This document shows, in pieces, positions 8,078 to 22,475 of a stretch of DNA of 64,000 nt; position 1 is the stretch's first letter, and the number at the start of each line of letters is the position of its first letter. The stretch spans positions 1-64,000 of the forward strand of contig JAFODS010000046.1 of NCBI GenBank assembly GCA_017380575.1, given 5' to 3'. The translations under genes were made by a program, and so were the position numbers. Source of the stretch: Clostridia bacterium (GTDB taxonomy: Bacteria > Bacillota > Clostridia > Oscillospirales > Acutalibacteraceae). Below the pieces are notes generated by a model. The model searched no databases. It had not been told where the DNA came from and saw nothing but the letters and a program-made list of their open reading frames with translations.

Positions 8078-8311
8078 TTATTCAACCGTGTGCGAGAAGC
8101 TGCCGTAATCTTCCCGGGTGTTCTGAGAACAGACATAGATTTCGATTCGGTTCTCTCCGCTTTCGTTCATCCATACCTTGCCTGTGAATTTGAGCTTACC
8201 GTCTTCAAGCTTTTTTAAAAGTCGGGACAGGGCAAAAAGACCGCTTTTGACCACTTGATACTGTACTTTCAGTATCACCGACACCTTTGCCGAGCCGAAA
8301 AACAACACCAT
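8078..8311 (-). CDS. Small ORF in repeat copy 2 (77 aa)
   Basis: Starts at ATG 8311, aligned with the start of the copy-1 ORF, and ends at TAA 8078. Residues 1-36 are near identical to that ORF. Residues 37-77 (EDGKLKFTGKVWMNE ... YGSFSHTVE) are unique and look like a normal beta-rich tail, so this copy is probably the intact one. A longer frame opens at 8368 but that would start upstream of the likely transcript start. No family recognised. Promoter at 8347-8375. Confidence 0.4.
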   Translation of the reverse strand: MVLFFGSAKVSVILKVQYQVVKSGLFALSRLLKKLEDGKLKFTGKVWMNESGENRIEIYVCSQNTREDYGSFSHTVE

Positions 8312-8394
8312 CAGCTTGAAAATATGTATTTCACGATTCCAAATGGATTTTACCACACAAAAAGCCAAATATCAATACTTTAAAGCGGTAAAGT
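8205..8394 (-). repeat. 190-bp promoter/small-ORF repeat, copy 2
   Basis: Gap-free match to 1827-2016 in direct orientation. Its right end lies 23 bp from the inverted repeat that starts the silent hsdS cassette. Confidence 0.85.
8347..8375 (-). promoter_or_regulatory. Promoter in repeat copy 2
   Basis: Minus strand TTGATA (8375-8370), 17-bp spacer, TAAAAT (8352-8347). Same spacing as copy 1 but two bases away from its consensus, so probably weaker. Confidence 0.5.
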
Positions 8395-8410
8395 TTTTGT
8401 TTTCATATAA

Positions 8411-8438
8411 ATTGCTCATAATTTACATTATGAGCAAT
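8411..8438. repeat. 12-bp-arm palindrome at the edge of the silent hsdS cassette
   Basis: attgctcataat / attatgagcaat, perfect, 4-nt spacer ttac. The right arm is the start of the 67-bp hsdS inverted repeat; the left arm is absent from the expressed hsdS copy. A short palindrome at this point is what a tyrosine-recombinase crossover site could look like. Confidence 0.6.
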
Positions 8439-8484
8439 TCCCTGATGGAACGGTGAAATGTATTGAAGATGAGATACCATTTGA
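8418..8484 (+). repeat. hsdS inverted repeat IR-1, silent copy
   Basis: 67 bp matching the reverse complement of 12700-12766 with one mismatch (at 8479). It encodes the same residues in both places (HYEQFPDGTVKCIEDEIPF), immediately before target recognition domain 1. Recombination here would exchange the whole variable part of hsdS. Confidence 0.92.
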
Positions 8485-9835
8485 CATTCCTAATGGGTGG
8501 TCGTGGTGCAGATTTTCTTCGGCATTCATCATAAATCCACGAAACCAGCTTTCAGATGATATGTCTGTATCTTTTGTTCCAATGCCACTGATTCAAGAAG
8601 GTTACGTAAATAAGCATACCGATGAGGAAAAAATATGGGGTTCTGTTAAGAGTGGTTTTACTCATTTTGCTAACAACGATGTTGGTGTTGCAAAAATCAC
8701 ACCTTGTTTTGAGAATAAAAAATCTGTTGTGTTTAAGGGACTCAAAAATGGTTACGGTGCAGGAACAACTGAATTGCATATAATAAGAACAATTGACAAC
8801 CTTATCTACCCTGAATATGTTTTATGGAATGTCAAAACTGATAATTTTATTTCTAATGGTATTAAAGCATTTTCAGGTGCGGTTGGACAAAAAAGAATTG
8901 GTAAAGATTTCATTGAAAAATCATTAATTCCTATTGCACCTACCAATGAACAAAAAAGAATACTGGAATGCATATCAATTGCTTTTGAATATATTGATTC
9001 TATCGAAGCTTCAAAAGAAGCGTTTAAAGTGGATATACAGAGTGTTAAGAGTAAAATCCTCGACCTTGCCATCAGGGGTAAGCTTGTGCCTCAGAATCCT
9101 GATGACGAGCCTGCTTCAATCCTTCTTGAACGCATAAGAGCCGAAAAAGAAGACCTCATTAAACAAGGCAAAATCAAGCGTGATAAGAAAGAATCTTTCA
9201 TCTTTAAAGGTGAGGATAACTCTTATTATCGAACTAACGGAAAAACAACTGAATTTTGTGATGATATTCCATTTGATTTGCCAGAGGGTTGGGCTTGGGT
9301 AAGTTTAGGGCAGTATTGCGAAAAAGTAACAGACCAAGTTGCAAGTGGTAGCTTCGCCGCATTAAGAGAAAATGTAGTATCACTCAAGAAACCTTCATAT
9401 GCATTAATGGTAAAAACAGCAGACTTTTCAAATGGTTTTACTAAAAATCTTACCTATACCGATAAACACGGATATGAATTTCTTGAGAATTCAAATTTGT
9501 TTGGCGGGGAGTTAATATTAAGTAACATAGGTTCTATAGGGAAGGTTTTTATAGTTCCGGATTTGAATTGCAAAATGACATTGGCACCAAATTCTGTGAT
9601 GATACGACTAACCAATAATGAATATAGGGATTATCTATATTACTTTTTGCAATCACCAACAGGATACGAGGAGTTGAAAGCAATTTCTACAGGTGTTGCA
9701 ATGTTAAAATTTAACAAAACGGATTTGAAAACTATTCACCTTCCTTTACCACCACTTGCAGAGCAAAAACGAATTGTTGAAGCTATTGAAACAGCGTTTG
9801 CACAGCTCGATGAAATATTAAATTCAATATCATAA
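8453..9835 (+). CDS. hsdS: Silent hsdS cassette A (TRD1 + central region + TRD2)
   Basis: A 460-aa reading frame made of an alternative first target recognition domain (about residues 10-180), the conserved central helix region (LDLAIRGKLVPQNPDDEPAS, about 206-225), and a second recognition domain ending with LPPLAEQKRI and a C-terminal helix. It lacks the first ~65 residues of the expressed HsdS and has no ribosome site; an in-frame TAA lies just upstream of the repeat. It is therefore a storage cassette, opposite in orientation to the expressed gene at 11346-12962, and becomes expressed after inversion through IR-1, or donates TRD2 through the central repeat. HsdS sets the DNA sequence recognised by the type I enzyme. 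Confidence 0.88.
   Translation: MKCIEDEIPFDIPNGWSWCRFSSAFIINPRNQLSDDMSVSFVPMPLIQEGYVNKHTDEEKIWGSVKSGFTHFANNDVGVAKITPCFENKKSVVFKGLKNGYGAGTTELHIIRTIDNLIYPEYVLWNVKTDNFISNGIKAFSGAVGQKRIGKDFIEKSLIPIAPTNEQKRILECISIAFEYIDSIEASKEAFKVDIQSVKSKILDLAIRGKLVPQNPDDEPASILLERIRAEKEDLIKQGKIKRDKKESFIFKGEDNSYYRTNGKTTEFCDDIPFDLPEGWAWVSLGQYCEKVTDQVASGSFAALRENVVSLKKPSYALMVKTADFSNGFTKNLTYTDKHGYEFLENSNLFGGELILSNIGSIGKVFIVPDLNCKMTLAPNSVMIRLTNNEYRDYLYYFLQSPTGYEELKAISTGVAMLKFNKTDLKTIHLPLPPLAEQKRIVEAIETAFAQLDEILNSIS
9206..9229 (+). repeat. hsdS inverted repeat IR-2, cassette A copy
   Basis: 24 bp (aaaggtgaggataactcttattat is the sense; identical inverted at 11952-11975) ending a longer, about 80% identical central region. 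It sits just before TRD2 in both genes and could mediate exchange of TRD2 alone. Confidence 0.8.
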
Positions 9836-9840
9836 AAACA

Positions 9841-9870
9841 GCCGTCCTCCAATCAAACGAGGGCGGCTTC
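9841..9870 (-). terminator. Terminator of the recombinase gene
   Basis: Arms gccgtcctc / gagggcggc (one G-T pair) between the converging cassette A and recombinase gene; on the minus strand the stem is followed by tgttttta. Confidence 0.65.
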
Positions 9871-9874
9871 AACT

Positions 9875-10684
9875 TTACCAAGTTACAATTTTATCAACTA
9901 AAGCTTGTTGTTCACTTGCGGTGCGACGAAGATATATTCGTGTAGTTTCTATACTTTCATGTCCCATAAGGTCGGCAAGAAGAGCTATATCGTTGAATTT
10001 TTCAAGAAAATTCTTTGCATAACGGTGACGAAAAGAATGTGGGTATACTACTTTTTTATCAAGCCCATATTTATCAGCATAGTTCTTCAACTGTTGTGAT
10101 ATTCCACGGGTGGTAATTCTTTCACCATACCGGTTAAGGAACAAATAACCTGAATTACGATTTGTTTCGTTAAGCCAATCAAGCGTTTCTGTTCTTAATC
10201 TTTTTGGTATGTATAGTCTTCTCAGTTTTCCGCCTTTTGTGTATAGGTCAAAATACCCAATCTGAACATGTTCAATTTTTATTTGTATAAGTTCACTGAC
10301 TCGGGCTCCGGTAGCTGCTAAATACCACACTACGAAATACCATTCCATATTTCCGTCTTTTTTTAACTGTGTTTTCAAAAACTTGTAATCTGCATTACTG
10401 ATAACATTTTCAAGAAAGTTTTTCTGCTGAACCTTCACAGCTTTAAGCTGCAGTTTTTCTTTACCGAGATATTCAAGATATTTGTTAATCCCCTGAATGC
10501 GCAGATTTACAGTTTTGGGCTTAAAAAACTCCATAAGATAGCCTTTATAAGCCAAAAGGTTATCTTTACTTATCTTATCATAGTGTTCGTGGAAATAGTT
10601 TACCGTCCACAGATAAGAAGTAATGGTGTTTTCCGAAAGGTTTCCCTTTCTCAAATGTTCTTCAAATGTTTGTTGCATCTTCAT
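9875..10684 (-). CDS. Tyrosine recombinase of the hsdS shufflon
   Basis: A 269-aa XerC/D-like recombinase. An N-terminal SAM-like DNA-binding domain (about 1-85) precedes the catalytic domain with Arg128 (GARVSEL), Lys150 (TKGGK), His216 and Arg219 (HSFRHRYAK), His242 (GHES) and the nucleophile Tyr251 (RIYLRR): all six residues are present. ATG 10684 is chosen because GGAGGTG lies 8 nt before it. It sits between the two silent hsdS cassettes inside the invertible segment, as the recombinases of known inverting hsdS loci do, so it probably catalyses inversion between the hsdS repeats. Confidence 0.9.
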   Translation of the reverse strand: MKMQQTFEEHLRKGNLSENTITSYLWTVNYFHEHYDKISKDNLLAYKGYLMEFFKPKTVNLRIQGINKYLEYLGKEKLQLKAVKVQQKNFLENVISNADYKFLKTQLKKDGNMEWYFVVWYLAATGARVSELIQIKIEHVQIGYFDLYTKGGKLRRLYIPKRLRTETLDWLNETNRNSGYLFLNRYGERITTRGISQQLKNYADKYGLDKKVVYPHSFRHRYAKNFLEKFNDIALLADLMGHESIETTRIYLRRTASEQQALVDKIVTW

Positions 10685-10755
10685 AAAAAGACACCTCCGT
10701 ATAATAAATTCACGGAATAATCCGCACAAATATTATAACGGAGATGTGTTGACTC

Positions 10756-10773
10756 CTCTTATTATGAGAAGAT
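10756..10773 (+). repeat. hsdS inverted repeat IR-3, cassette B copy
   Basis: ctcttattatgagaagat, identical inverted at 11944-11961 in the expressed hsdS. Both encode Ser-Tyr-Tyr-Glu-Lys in frame at the start of TRD2. Confidence 0.85.
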
Positions 10774-10783
10774 AGGAGAAAGA

Positions 10784-11345
10784 GTGATATGCATTGACCG
10801 TGAATTGCCTTTTGAGATACCAAATAATTGGACTTGGTGTAGATTACAAAGTATCTGCGAGCCTATAACAGATGGCACGCATCAAACCCCAATTTACTCT
10901 AATAACGGCTATGTTTTTTTGTCTGCTAAAAATGTAACGACTGGTTCAATAGATTGGGAGAATGTAATGTATATACCCGAATCATTACACCAAGAACTGT
11001 ATTCACGAATTGCACCGAGAAAAGGAGATATACTGTTGGCAAAAAATGGTACTATAGGCGTCGCGGCTATTGTAGATAGAGACTGCGAATTCGATATTTA
11101 TGTTACATTGGCGCTTATTCGTACTGTCAAACATATTGTCTCTCCTCATTATTTACTAAAAGCAATAGGTAGCACGACAATTCAAAAATTTTTCAAAGGC
11201 TCACTGATAGGTATAGGCGTTCCTAACTTGCATTTGATACACATTCGTCAAGCATTAATACCTATTCCACCTCTTGAAGAACAAGAACGATTGTCAAATG
11301 TGATGAAAGAAATATTTGATATTTTAAGTAATATAGAACATAGTC

Positions 11346-11353
<8 letters not shown>
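10784..11353 (+). CDS. hsdS: Silent hsdS cassette B (TRD2 only)
   Basis: A half-HsdS frame of 189 aa. It starts after IR-3 and contains one target recognition domain (IPNNWTWCRLQSICEPI through LIPIPPLEEQERL) and the C-terminal helix ending NIEHSLS, the same final residues as the expressed HsdS. The reading frame runs through IR-3 in phase with the expressed gene, so inversion between 10756-10773 and 11944-11961 would give a full-length HsdS with this TRD2. There is no ribosome site here, so it is silent as it lies. It converges on the expressed gene and their ends overlap. Confidence 0.88.
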
Positions 11354-17144
<5,791 letters not shown>

Positions 17145-17444
17145 AATGTTAACCTCCTGTAAGCATTTTATTGTTTATTGCTTCCACATAATAAAAAATA
17201 TCGGAAGTTGATAGGTGAAAATTATAATCATGTACTGATTTTATTTATAAATATTAATACTTTGCACATATAGATTCATATACAAACAAAGAAATCACCT
17301 ATGACATACCTTTTTTATAAAATTTAAACACTATAGCATGACAGTCTTTTAAATATCTTTTCGTCCTGAAAGACTTACTAAAAATCAAGCATATCAAATC
17401 GAATATTTAGTACACATAAACTTGATAAAAAGATTCACTATTAA
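17145..17444. other. Intergenic stretch upstream of hsdR
   Basis: AT-rich, no ORF. It holds the hsdR ribosome site and a possible minus-strand -10 TATAAT at about 17220-17226 with no convincing -35. It separates hsdR from the DUF262 gene on the same strand, so hsdRMS probably has its own promoter. Nothing else seen. Confidence 0.5.
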
Positions 17445-19421
17445 TCAATAAATCTTCTGACAGCCATCCGTATCTGAAGGTCGTTTACCTTTAAGCAAAT
17501 AGCAATAAGACCTATCTTCAGGTATAGCAATATATTTCGAATTGCAATTGAATAACAAAACTTCTTCCTTTATCAGCCTGTATTGCCAATTTTCCATATT
17601 GTTAGGTTTAACAAAATTGGAAATAATATCGTCATAACTTTGGTTAATCAGAAGCATCACTAGTTTCTTAAAATATGGATTGAATTCGGATAAACCAATA
17701 AAATACTCGAGTTCTCTATATAATGGAAACAATTTTCTTTTTTCAGCTTCGCCTGCATACCAATAAGACCACCAATAGTTATAATAACAATAGCTTCCAT
17801 TTACTTCAATTGTAAGCAAAGCTCGTCTAAGTTTATCAAATTCTAAATTTGTACTTTCCAACTCTTTATTAAAGTAATTCTCAAACACAGTTTGAACTTT
17901 TGCGAGAAGGTCAAAATCAATTTCGTCTATTCTATTTTTATAGTTGGCACATTCTAAAGCAAAAGTAATTCGACCTCTTAAAAGTTCATTATCTTCGGTT
18001 TTATGTAAGAGCTCTTTATTGTCTGGTGCATTTGTCAAAATCTTTGATTTGATTATTTCTTCTTTGACTTGCTCACGAGAAAAAGAAGATGACACAGTAT
18101 TTGCACTTAAGTAGGTATAAATATCACCACTGCCAGCCGCTAACTCATTTACTAAGTTAATTGCACCGTAAAATGTTTCCGGACTTCTGACAATATCACT
18201 TCTTTTACCGTCTGCAGTGAGGTCTGCACGAGAAACAATATTGCGAACCACACGCATCCATTCTGCATATTTAGTTTGATCAATCGTGCTATTTCTCCGC
18301 AAATATTCAGTGTGAGCGAAGAATAAAACTTTATGTGTATATGAGGTGTTTGCTCCAAGAAGAATTTGATAAAGAAGATTCTTTTCCGGCTCATGTCTCC
18401 ACATATCAATGGTTAAGAGAGGAGATGAATCCGAATCAAATAAATCGCAATACAATTCATAGGAATCATATATATAGTTAAAAATATCCTCATCAATAAA
18501 TTTTATTAGATCTCGATACGAATTGTTTTCGTTTAACTTTCGGATGAGTTCAATACGTTCTGCACCTTTTAATATTTGTCCTGTGGATAATTTTGCCATA
18601 ACAATGGTTGTAATGAAATTCATATGTGCATTATCTACAGAATAGTTTTTCTTAAAGTTTTGCCATAAAAAGTGAGTCCAACGGCCATCAATCTTATATG
18701 AAAACTTATCGATTTCGTTTCTCGATGATTCCCAGCCATTTTTAGTTGATTTATCTTGTATTTCGGCTTTCAGATTTTCAAATGGAGTCAACAATCGACC
18801 TCGTGCATTCATTTTGATATATAGATCGTCCGAGAGACCGAAATTTTCAAGTATAAGCAAGTGAAAAACGATGTTTTTCCTATTAACTAATGACTCCCAT
18901 ATATCATCTACATCTTTAAAAACATAATGAATTGTGTCAATTGTTCTTAACATGGCTCGTATGGTAGAATCGTGTTTCCAAGAAATGAAAAACCACTTTG
19001 AATCCAGAATTTGCTCACTAATTGTTTCTGCTGAAGAATCAATATCAACTGTATTATCTAACAAAGCTTCGCAAAAACGACGTGAAGATAGTCTTGTTTC
19101 ATAGGAAAACTTTTTGAGATTTGTACGAGCGAAATTATCCGCATTATTTTCTTTTACAAATGCATACCAATGCAATAAAAATAATGTTGTTAAGCGTTGT
19201 TGTCCATCAAGCGGAAGAAAAACTTCATCTTCAACATTTCCATAAATAAAATCTAAGTTAATAGTTTTATCGTTGACAATGCTATCTTTCAATGCTTTTA
19301 AAAAGTTTTCGCATATAGTGACATTTCTTTTTCGCCCCTGAGCATAATCTCGCTGAATAATAGGAACTTTCACATTATAGGATTGCACTAATTCATAAAA
19401 AGAATAGATATCTTTGCTCAT
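17445..19421 (-). CDS. DUF262 domain protein without visible HNH domain
   Basis: A 658-aa protein. The N-terminal DUF262 (GmrS/ParB-like) domain shows VPIIQRDYAQGR (about residues 19-30), LDFIYG, and LPLDGQQRLTTLFLLHWY (about 70-87); the DGQQR motif is the nucleotide-binding signature. The rest is helical and I recognise no nuclease motif. DUF262 proteins occur in type IV restriction (GmrSD) and other anti-phage systems. The start overlaps the stop of the next DUF262 gene upstream by one base (TAATG), so the two are coupled and probably act together. Target and nucleotide dependence cannot be read from sequence. Confidence 0.82.
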   Translation of the reverse strand: MSKDIYSFYELVQSYNVKVPIIQRDYAQGRKRNVTICENFLKALKDSIVNDKTINLDFIYGNVEDEVFLPLDGQQRLTTLFLLHWYAFVKENNADNFARTNLKKFSYETRLSSRRFCEALLDNTVDIDSSAETISEQILDSKWFFISWKHDSTIRAMLRTIDTIHYVFKDVDDIWESLVNRKNIVFHLLILENFGLSDDLYIKMNARGRLLTPFENLKAEIQDKSTKNGWESSRNEIDKFSYKIDGRWTHFLWQNFKKNYSVDNAHMNFITTIVMAKLSTGQILKGAERIELIRKLNENNSYRDLIKFIDEDIFNYIYDSYELYCDLFDSDSSPLLTIDMWRHEPEKNLLYQILLGANTSYTHKVLFFAHTEYLRRNSTIDQTKYAEWMRVVRNIVSRADLTADGKRSDIVRSPETFYGAINLVNELAAGSGDIYTYLSANTVSSSFSREQVKEEIIKSKILTNAPDNKELLHKTEDNELLRGRITFALECANYKNRIDEIDFDLLAKVQTVFENYFNKELESTNLEFDKLRRALLTIEVNGSYCYYNYWWSYWYAGEAEKRKLFPLYRELEYFIGLSEFNPYFKKLVMLLINQSYDDIISNFVKPNNMENWQYRLIKEEVLLFNCNSKYIAIPEDRSYCYLLKGKRPSDTDGCQKIY

Positions 19422-21118
19422 TACTTAGTCACCTCCAAATAGTTGGTTAATACACGCATTAAGTCTTGCTCATATTTTTCACGATCATCTTGTGTCCAAA
19501 AAGAAATTTTAGGAGGATAATCGCTAAAGTATTTGAGAAACACATTCTTTGTGCATATAGGAACAAAACCACCTGTTTTATCCAACTCGATTATACATTT
19601 TCGTTTTAACGGGAATACAGCATTTTTATAGCCTTTGTTAGTTTTTTCATCTAAAAGTGCCAAATTTGATATGCCATCCACATCTTCTGTCTCACTCATA
19701 TATTTATTGAAATGAACAGTTACAGCATCAAATAAAGCTGTAAATTCATCTTCATTGGTGTATGTTTCCTGATAGAGCATATCGTCAATTTGAGTAAACA
19801 ACCCAGTAGCTTCTTCTTGATCCTTATCTATATAGCATTTCACATCCAACAACCAGTCTTTTCTGTTAGTCGCTGGAATAGAAGTAGAATCTTTTCGTGA
19901 TGCTATATGTTCTATATTCCATTTATTGAGTTTGAAATCATCAAATGGGAAGTAGGAAGAATCGTGTTCGTTTTGTAACATAGTCAAAATGTTATATAGT
20001 AAAAGAACACTTCTTGTGTTTTTGTTTTCATAATCCAAATCGAATAAATTTTGATTTCTGAAATATTGTTTAATCATTCCATCAATGTGAGAGATGAAAT
20101 CACTTTTCCTTAACGTTGAAGAACTATCATAAAGATCTTTGACTTTTGCAATTTTAACAGTAAGAATAAAACCAATCTTATGGTATAATTCTCTTTCGCT
20201 AAACCACTCATTGAATCGCTGATAATATGCCTGAACCATTTCCCAATATCTATTCATATCATCTTCGGTTTTTCCTGCCAATTTTGCATAGAAAAATCTA
20301 AATGTTGCGTACGGATCAGTGTCAGCTGAATCGTTCATAAGATTAAAAATGTATTCTATACGATTATCTTCTTTCTTCTCATCACTTAAGAAGTACCAAA
20401 GCTTGTTATTTTGCAATGAAGTTTCAATATTATCCCATTCATTAGCGATTTCAATTTGGCGCAATCTCATACGGTCTGCATTGCCGGATTTGAAATTAGA
20501 ACTATTTAAAAACAATGCCTTAATTAGTTCTGCGTTAGTAAGGCTAATTTTACCGATATTTAGTCTGGTAAACACCGTAATGGGATTGTCTTCTGTTGTT
20601 TCATACCAAATAACTTTAGTATGGAATTTTAGTTTTGATCTATAATCGTTTTTGTCAAATGAAGCATCGTTTTCACGCAGGTTAAACCACTCATCGATGG
20701 TTTCATAGGCTTTATGCATATAATAGAAATCAATACAAGTATCATTCTCTTCATCGGGATTCTGTAAAAACTCTTTTGAATCAGTTCTTGTCTGATAATC
20801 AATGGAGAACAATTTATCACGTCTTTTTTCAATGAAATCTTGATTAAGATAATGCAGTATTAGATAAATAGTAGTAAGTCGTTGTTGACCATCTATAACT
20901 TCATATTCGTTTTCAGACCGAGATTTTACTACCACAGGTTGAAGACAATACCAAGTTTTTTCTTCGGTATCGCTAATTTCTCTAGGAAAAAATTCGTTAA
21001 TATCATTTAACAGATCGGTTACTTCTTGTTCTGTCCAGCGATATCCTCGTTGATACGCAGGAATATAAAACGAATATTGTGATAACTCACCCAGTGTTTT
21101 TAATTCAATGCTGTTCAT
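19421..21118 (-). CDS. DUF262 + DUF1524 (HNH-like) protein, GmrSD-type
   Basis: A 565-aa protein with both halves of a GmrSD-type enzyme. N-terminal DUF262: IPAYQRGYRWTEQE (about residues 18-31) and EVIDGQQRLTTIYLIL (about 74-89). C-terminal DUF1524 nuclease region: KWNIEHIASRK, the usual His-containing EHI motif, then a NLALLDEKTNKGYKN stretch typical of HNH ends. Known relatives cut modified phage DNA or are nickases. It is coupled to the downstream DUF262 protein (one-base overlap) and follows a Fic gene by 21 nt in the same operon. Confidence 0.85.
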   Translation of the reverse strand: MNSIELKTLGELSQYSFYIPAYQRGYRWTEQEVTDLLNDINEFFPREISDTEEKTWYCLQPVVVKSRSENEYEVIDGQQRLTTIYLILHYLNQDFIEKRRDKLFSIDYQTRTDSKEFLQNPDEENDTCIDFYYMHKAYETIDEWFNLRENDASFDKNDYRSKLKFHTKVIWYETTEDNPITVFTRLNIGKISLTNAELIKALFLNSSNFKSGNADRMRLRQIEIANEWDNIETSLQNNKLWYFLSDEKKEDNRIEYIFNLMNDSADTDPYATFRFFYAKLAGKTEDDMNRYWEMVQAYYQRFNEWFSERELYHKIGFILTVKIAKVKDLYDSSSTLRKSDFISHIDGMIKQYFRNQNLFDLDYENKNTRSVLLLYNILTMLQNEHDSSYFPFDDFKLNKWNIEHIASRKDSTSIPATNRKDWLLDVKCYIDKDQEEATGLFTQIDDMLYQETYTNEDEFTALFDAVTVHFNKYMSETEDVDGISNLALLDEKTNKGYKNAVFPLKRKCIIELDKTGGFVPICTKNVFLKYFSDYPPKISFWTQDDREKYEQDLMRVLTNYLEVTK

Positions 21119-21139
21119 AATATCAATCCTTTTCTAATT

Positions 21140-21745
21140 TTATAAATTCTCCGCTTTAAACGTCGTGTAACCTTCGTAATAGTAGCTATGGTCAATACCT
21201 TTCATATAAACCTCACGGTCATCAATCTTGTCAGTCAAGGCGTTTTTGAGAACGTATTTAATCTCAAGGTCTTTAATGGGGCTGCGCTCCATAGCTGAAA
21301 GATATTCTTCTTTATCGACCTGACTCCAATCTACAACTTTGCCGATTTCCTTTTTAAGGATGCAGTCAAGCCAAATGCGTGTACTTCTGCCGTTACCTTC
21401 ACGGAAAGGATGAGCAACATTCATCTCTACATATTTTTCAATGATTTCATCGAACGTTGCCTGCGGCATAGCTTCGATATTCTGTAATGCCACCTCAAGG
21501 TACATTATAGGAGCAAAACGGAAGTTGCCCTTTGAAATATTAACCTTACGAATTTCACCGGCAAAGGGATAAATCTCATCAAAGAGATATTTGTGTATTG
21601 CCTGAAGAGATGCAGTCTTACCTGCATCAAGCTTATCAAGCATACCGCTTTCAAAAAGCTCGACAGCTTTTTTCTTGCTGATTCTTTCTTCAGCTTCTGC
21701 AAGCTCGGGAGCAGAAGTAATTCCTAATTTATTTTCAAGTACCAT
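21140..21745 (-). CDS. Fic family protein (class III-like, C-terminal inhibitory motif)
   Basis: A 201-aa Fic protein that would transfer AMP or another nucleotide moiety to a target. The active-site motif is [12 protein letters not shown] (about residues 112-123), the complete HxFx(D/E)GNGRxxR consensus, preceded by the flap. At the C-terminus Ser187-x3-Glu191-Gly192 (HSYYYEGY) matches the inhibitory SxxxE(G/N) helix of class III Fic proteins such as NmFic, so it is probably auto-inhibited as a tetramer. GGAGG precedes ATG 21745. Fic genes often sit in restriction loci; its partner or target here is unknown. Confidence 0.88.
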   Translation of the reverse strand: MVLENKLGITSAPELAEAEERISKKKAVELFESGMLDKLDAGKTASLQAIHKYLFDEIYPFAGEIRKVNISKGNFRFAPIMYLEVALQNIEAMPQATFDEIIEKYVEMNVAHPFREGNGRSTRIWLDCILKKEIGKVVDWSQVDKEEYLSAMERSPIKDLEIKYVLKNALTDKIDDREVYMKGIDHSYYYEGYTTFKAENL

Positions 21746-21763
21746 ATTGCCTCCAAATTTTCA

Positions 21764-22237
21764 TTAATTAACATTTAAAACTAAAACTGCAACAGCAACA
21801 AGAAGTATAATGCCGATTATAAAAGCAAAACAACCTGTAGTTTTGCGAGATGATTTCTCATGTTTAGATTCAACATAGATGAATTCTTCGCTTATATCGT
21901 TTTGCTTAGTTCTTTGAACTTCAGAACATCTTTTGGTTTTTCTGTATTGAGCAAGAGGGTCGTTTGCAGACATAATGCGTAAGTGAAAGTTATTAATCCA
22001 TTGTGTATCTTCAGGTATACACATATTTTCTTCTGAACAATTCGGCTCATGTACAATTTGATTTCTGACCCAACGATAATGCTTTAGTTGTTTTAAATCT
22101 TCGTTCCAACCAGATACACAGTATGAGCCATCATATTTTTTAACCATTTCATCCATGTAAGCTGATATACCATGATTTTCGCCGTAAACCTCACTACACA
22201 ATTTCTCAAGCCTTTTATACGAATCAATAAACTCCAT
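21764..22237 (-). CDS. Unknown protein with C-terminal membrane anchor (157 aa)
   Basis: No family recognised. Residues 1-100 are soluble and helical, with HYRWVRNQIVHEP and a downstream MSANDPLAQYRK. A basic linker (about 105-133) leads to a single transmembrane segment (about 134-155, CFAFIIGIILLVAVAVLVLNV) and no tail, so the protein is probably tail-anchored facing the cytoplasm. The RNQIVHE segment recalls HEPN-type or DUF4145-like motifs (R-N-x-x-x-H), but that is only a resemblance. GAGGG precedes the start. It lies between an XRE regulator and the Fic gene with gaps of 9 and 18 nt. Confidence 0.6.
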   Translation of the reverse strand: MEFIDSYKRLEKLCSEVYGENHGISAYMDEMVKKYDGSYCVSGWNEDLKQLKHYRWVRNQIVHEPNCSEENMCIPEDTQWINNFHLRIMSANDPLAQYRKTKRCSEVQRTKQNDISEEFIYVESKHEKSSRKTTGCFAFIIGIILLVAVAVLVLNVN

Positions 22238-22246
22238 TATGAACCC

Positions 22247-22459
22247 TCACTGATTTTCTTCAGGAATAAATTCCATAATATCATCCACACCGCAGTTCAA
22301 AGCGGCACAGATTTTACCAAGAGTTTCAACAGTAACGTTTTCACCCTTGCTCATTTTTGTGATTGTGTAATTGCTGATGTCAGCGACCTTTGCAAGGTCT
22401 TTTTTCTTCATATCATGGTCAATCAAGAGCTTCCAGAGCTTTTTATAACTAACAGCCAT
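22247..22459 (-). CDS. XRE-family helix-turn-helix regulator (70 aa)
   Basis: A single Cro/C1-type domain: KKKDLAKVADISNYTITKMSKGENV holds the helix-turn-helix, followed by TLGKICAALNCGVDDIMEF, the usual last helix. It resembles YozG-type small regulators. GAGGTG lies 7 nt before the start. As a gene inside the operon it probably controls the operon's own promoter at 24757-24785. Confidence 0.88.
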   Translation of the reverse strand: MAVSYKKLWKLLIDHDMKKKDLAKVADISNYTITKMSKGENVTVETLGKICAALNCGVDDIMEFIPEENQ

Positions 22460-22475
22460 AAGTACACCTCAAGTA

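Noticed and set aside
8312-8368. Longer start for the copy-2 small ORF
   Set aside because: It would begin upstream of the -10 element; the start at 8311 aligns with the other copy.
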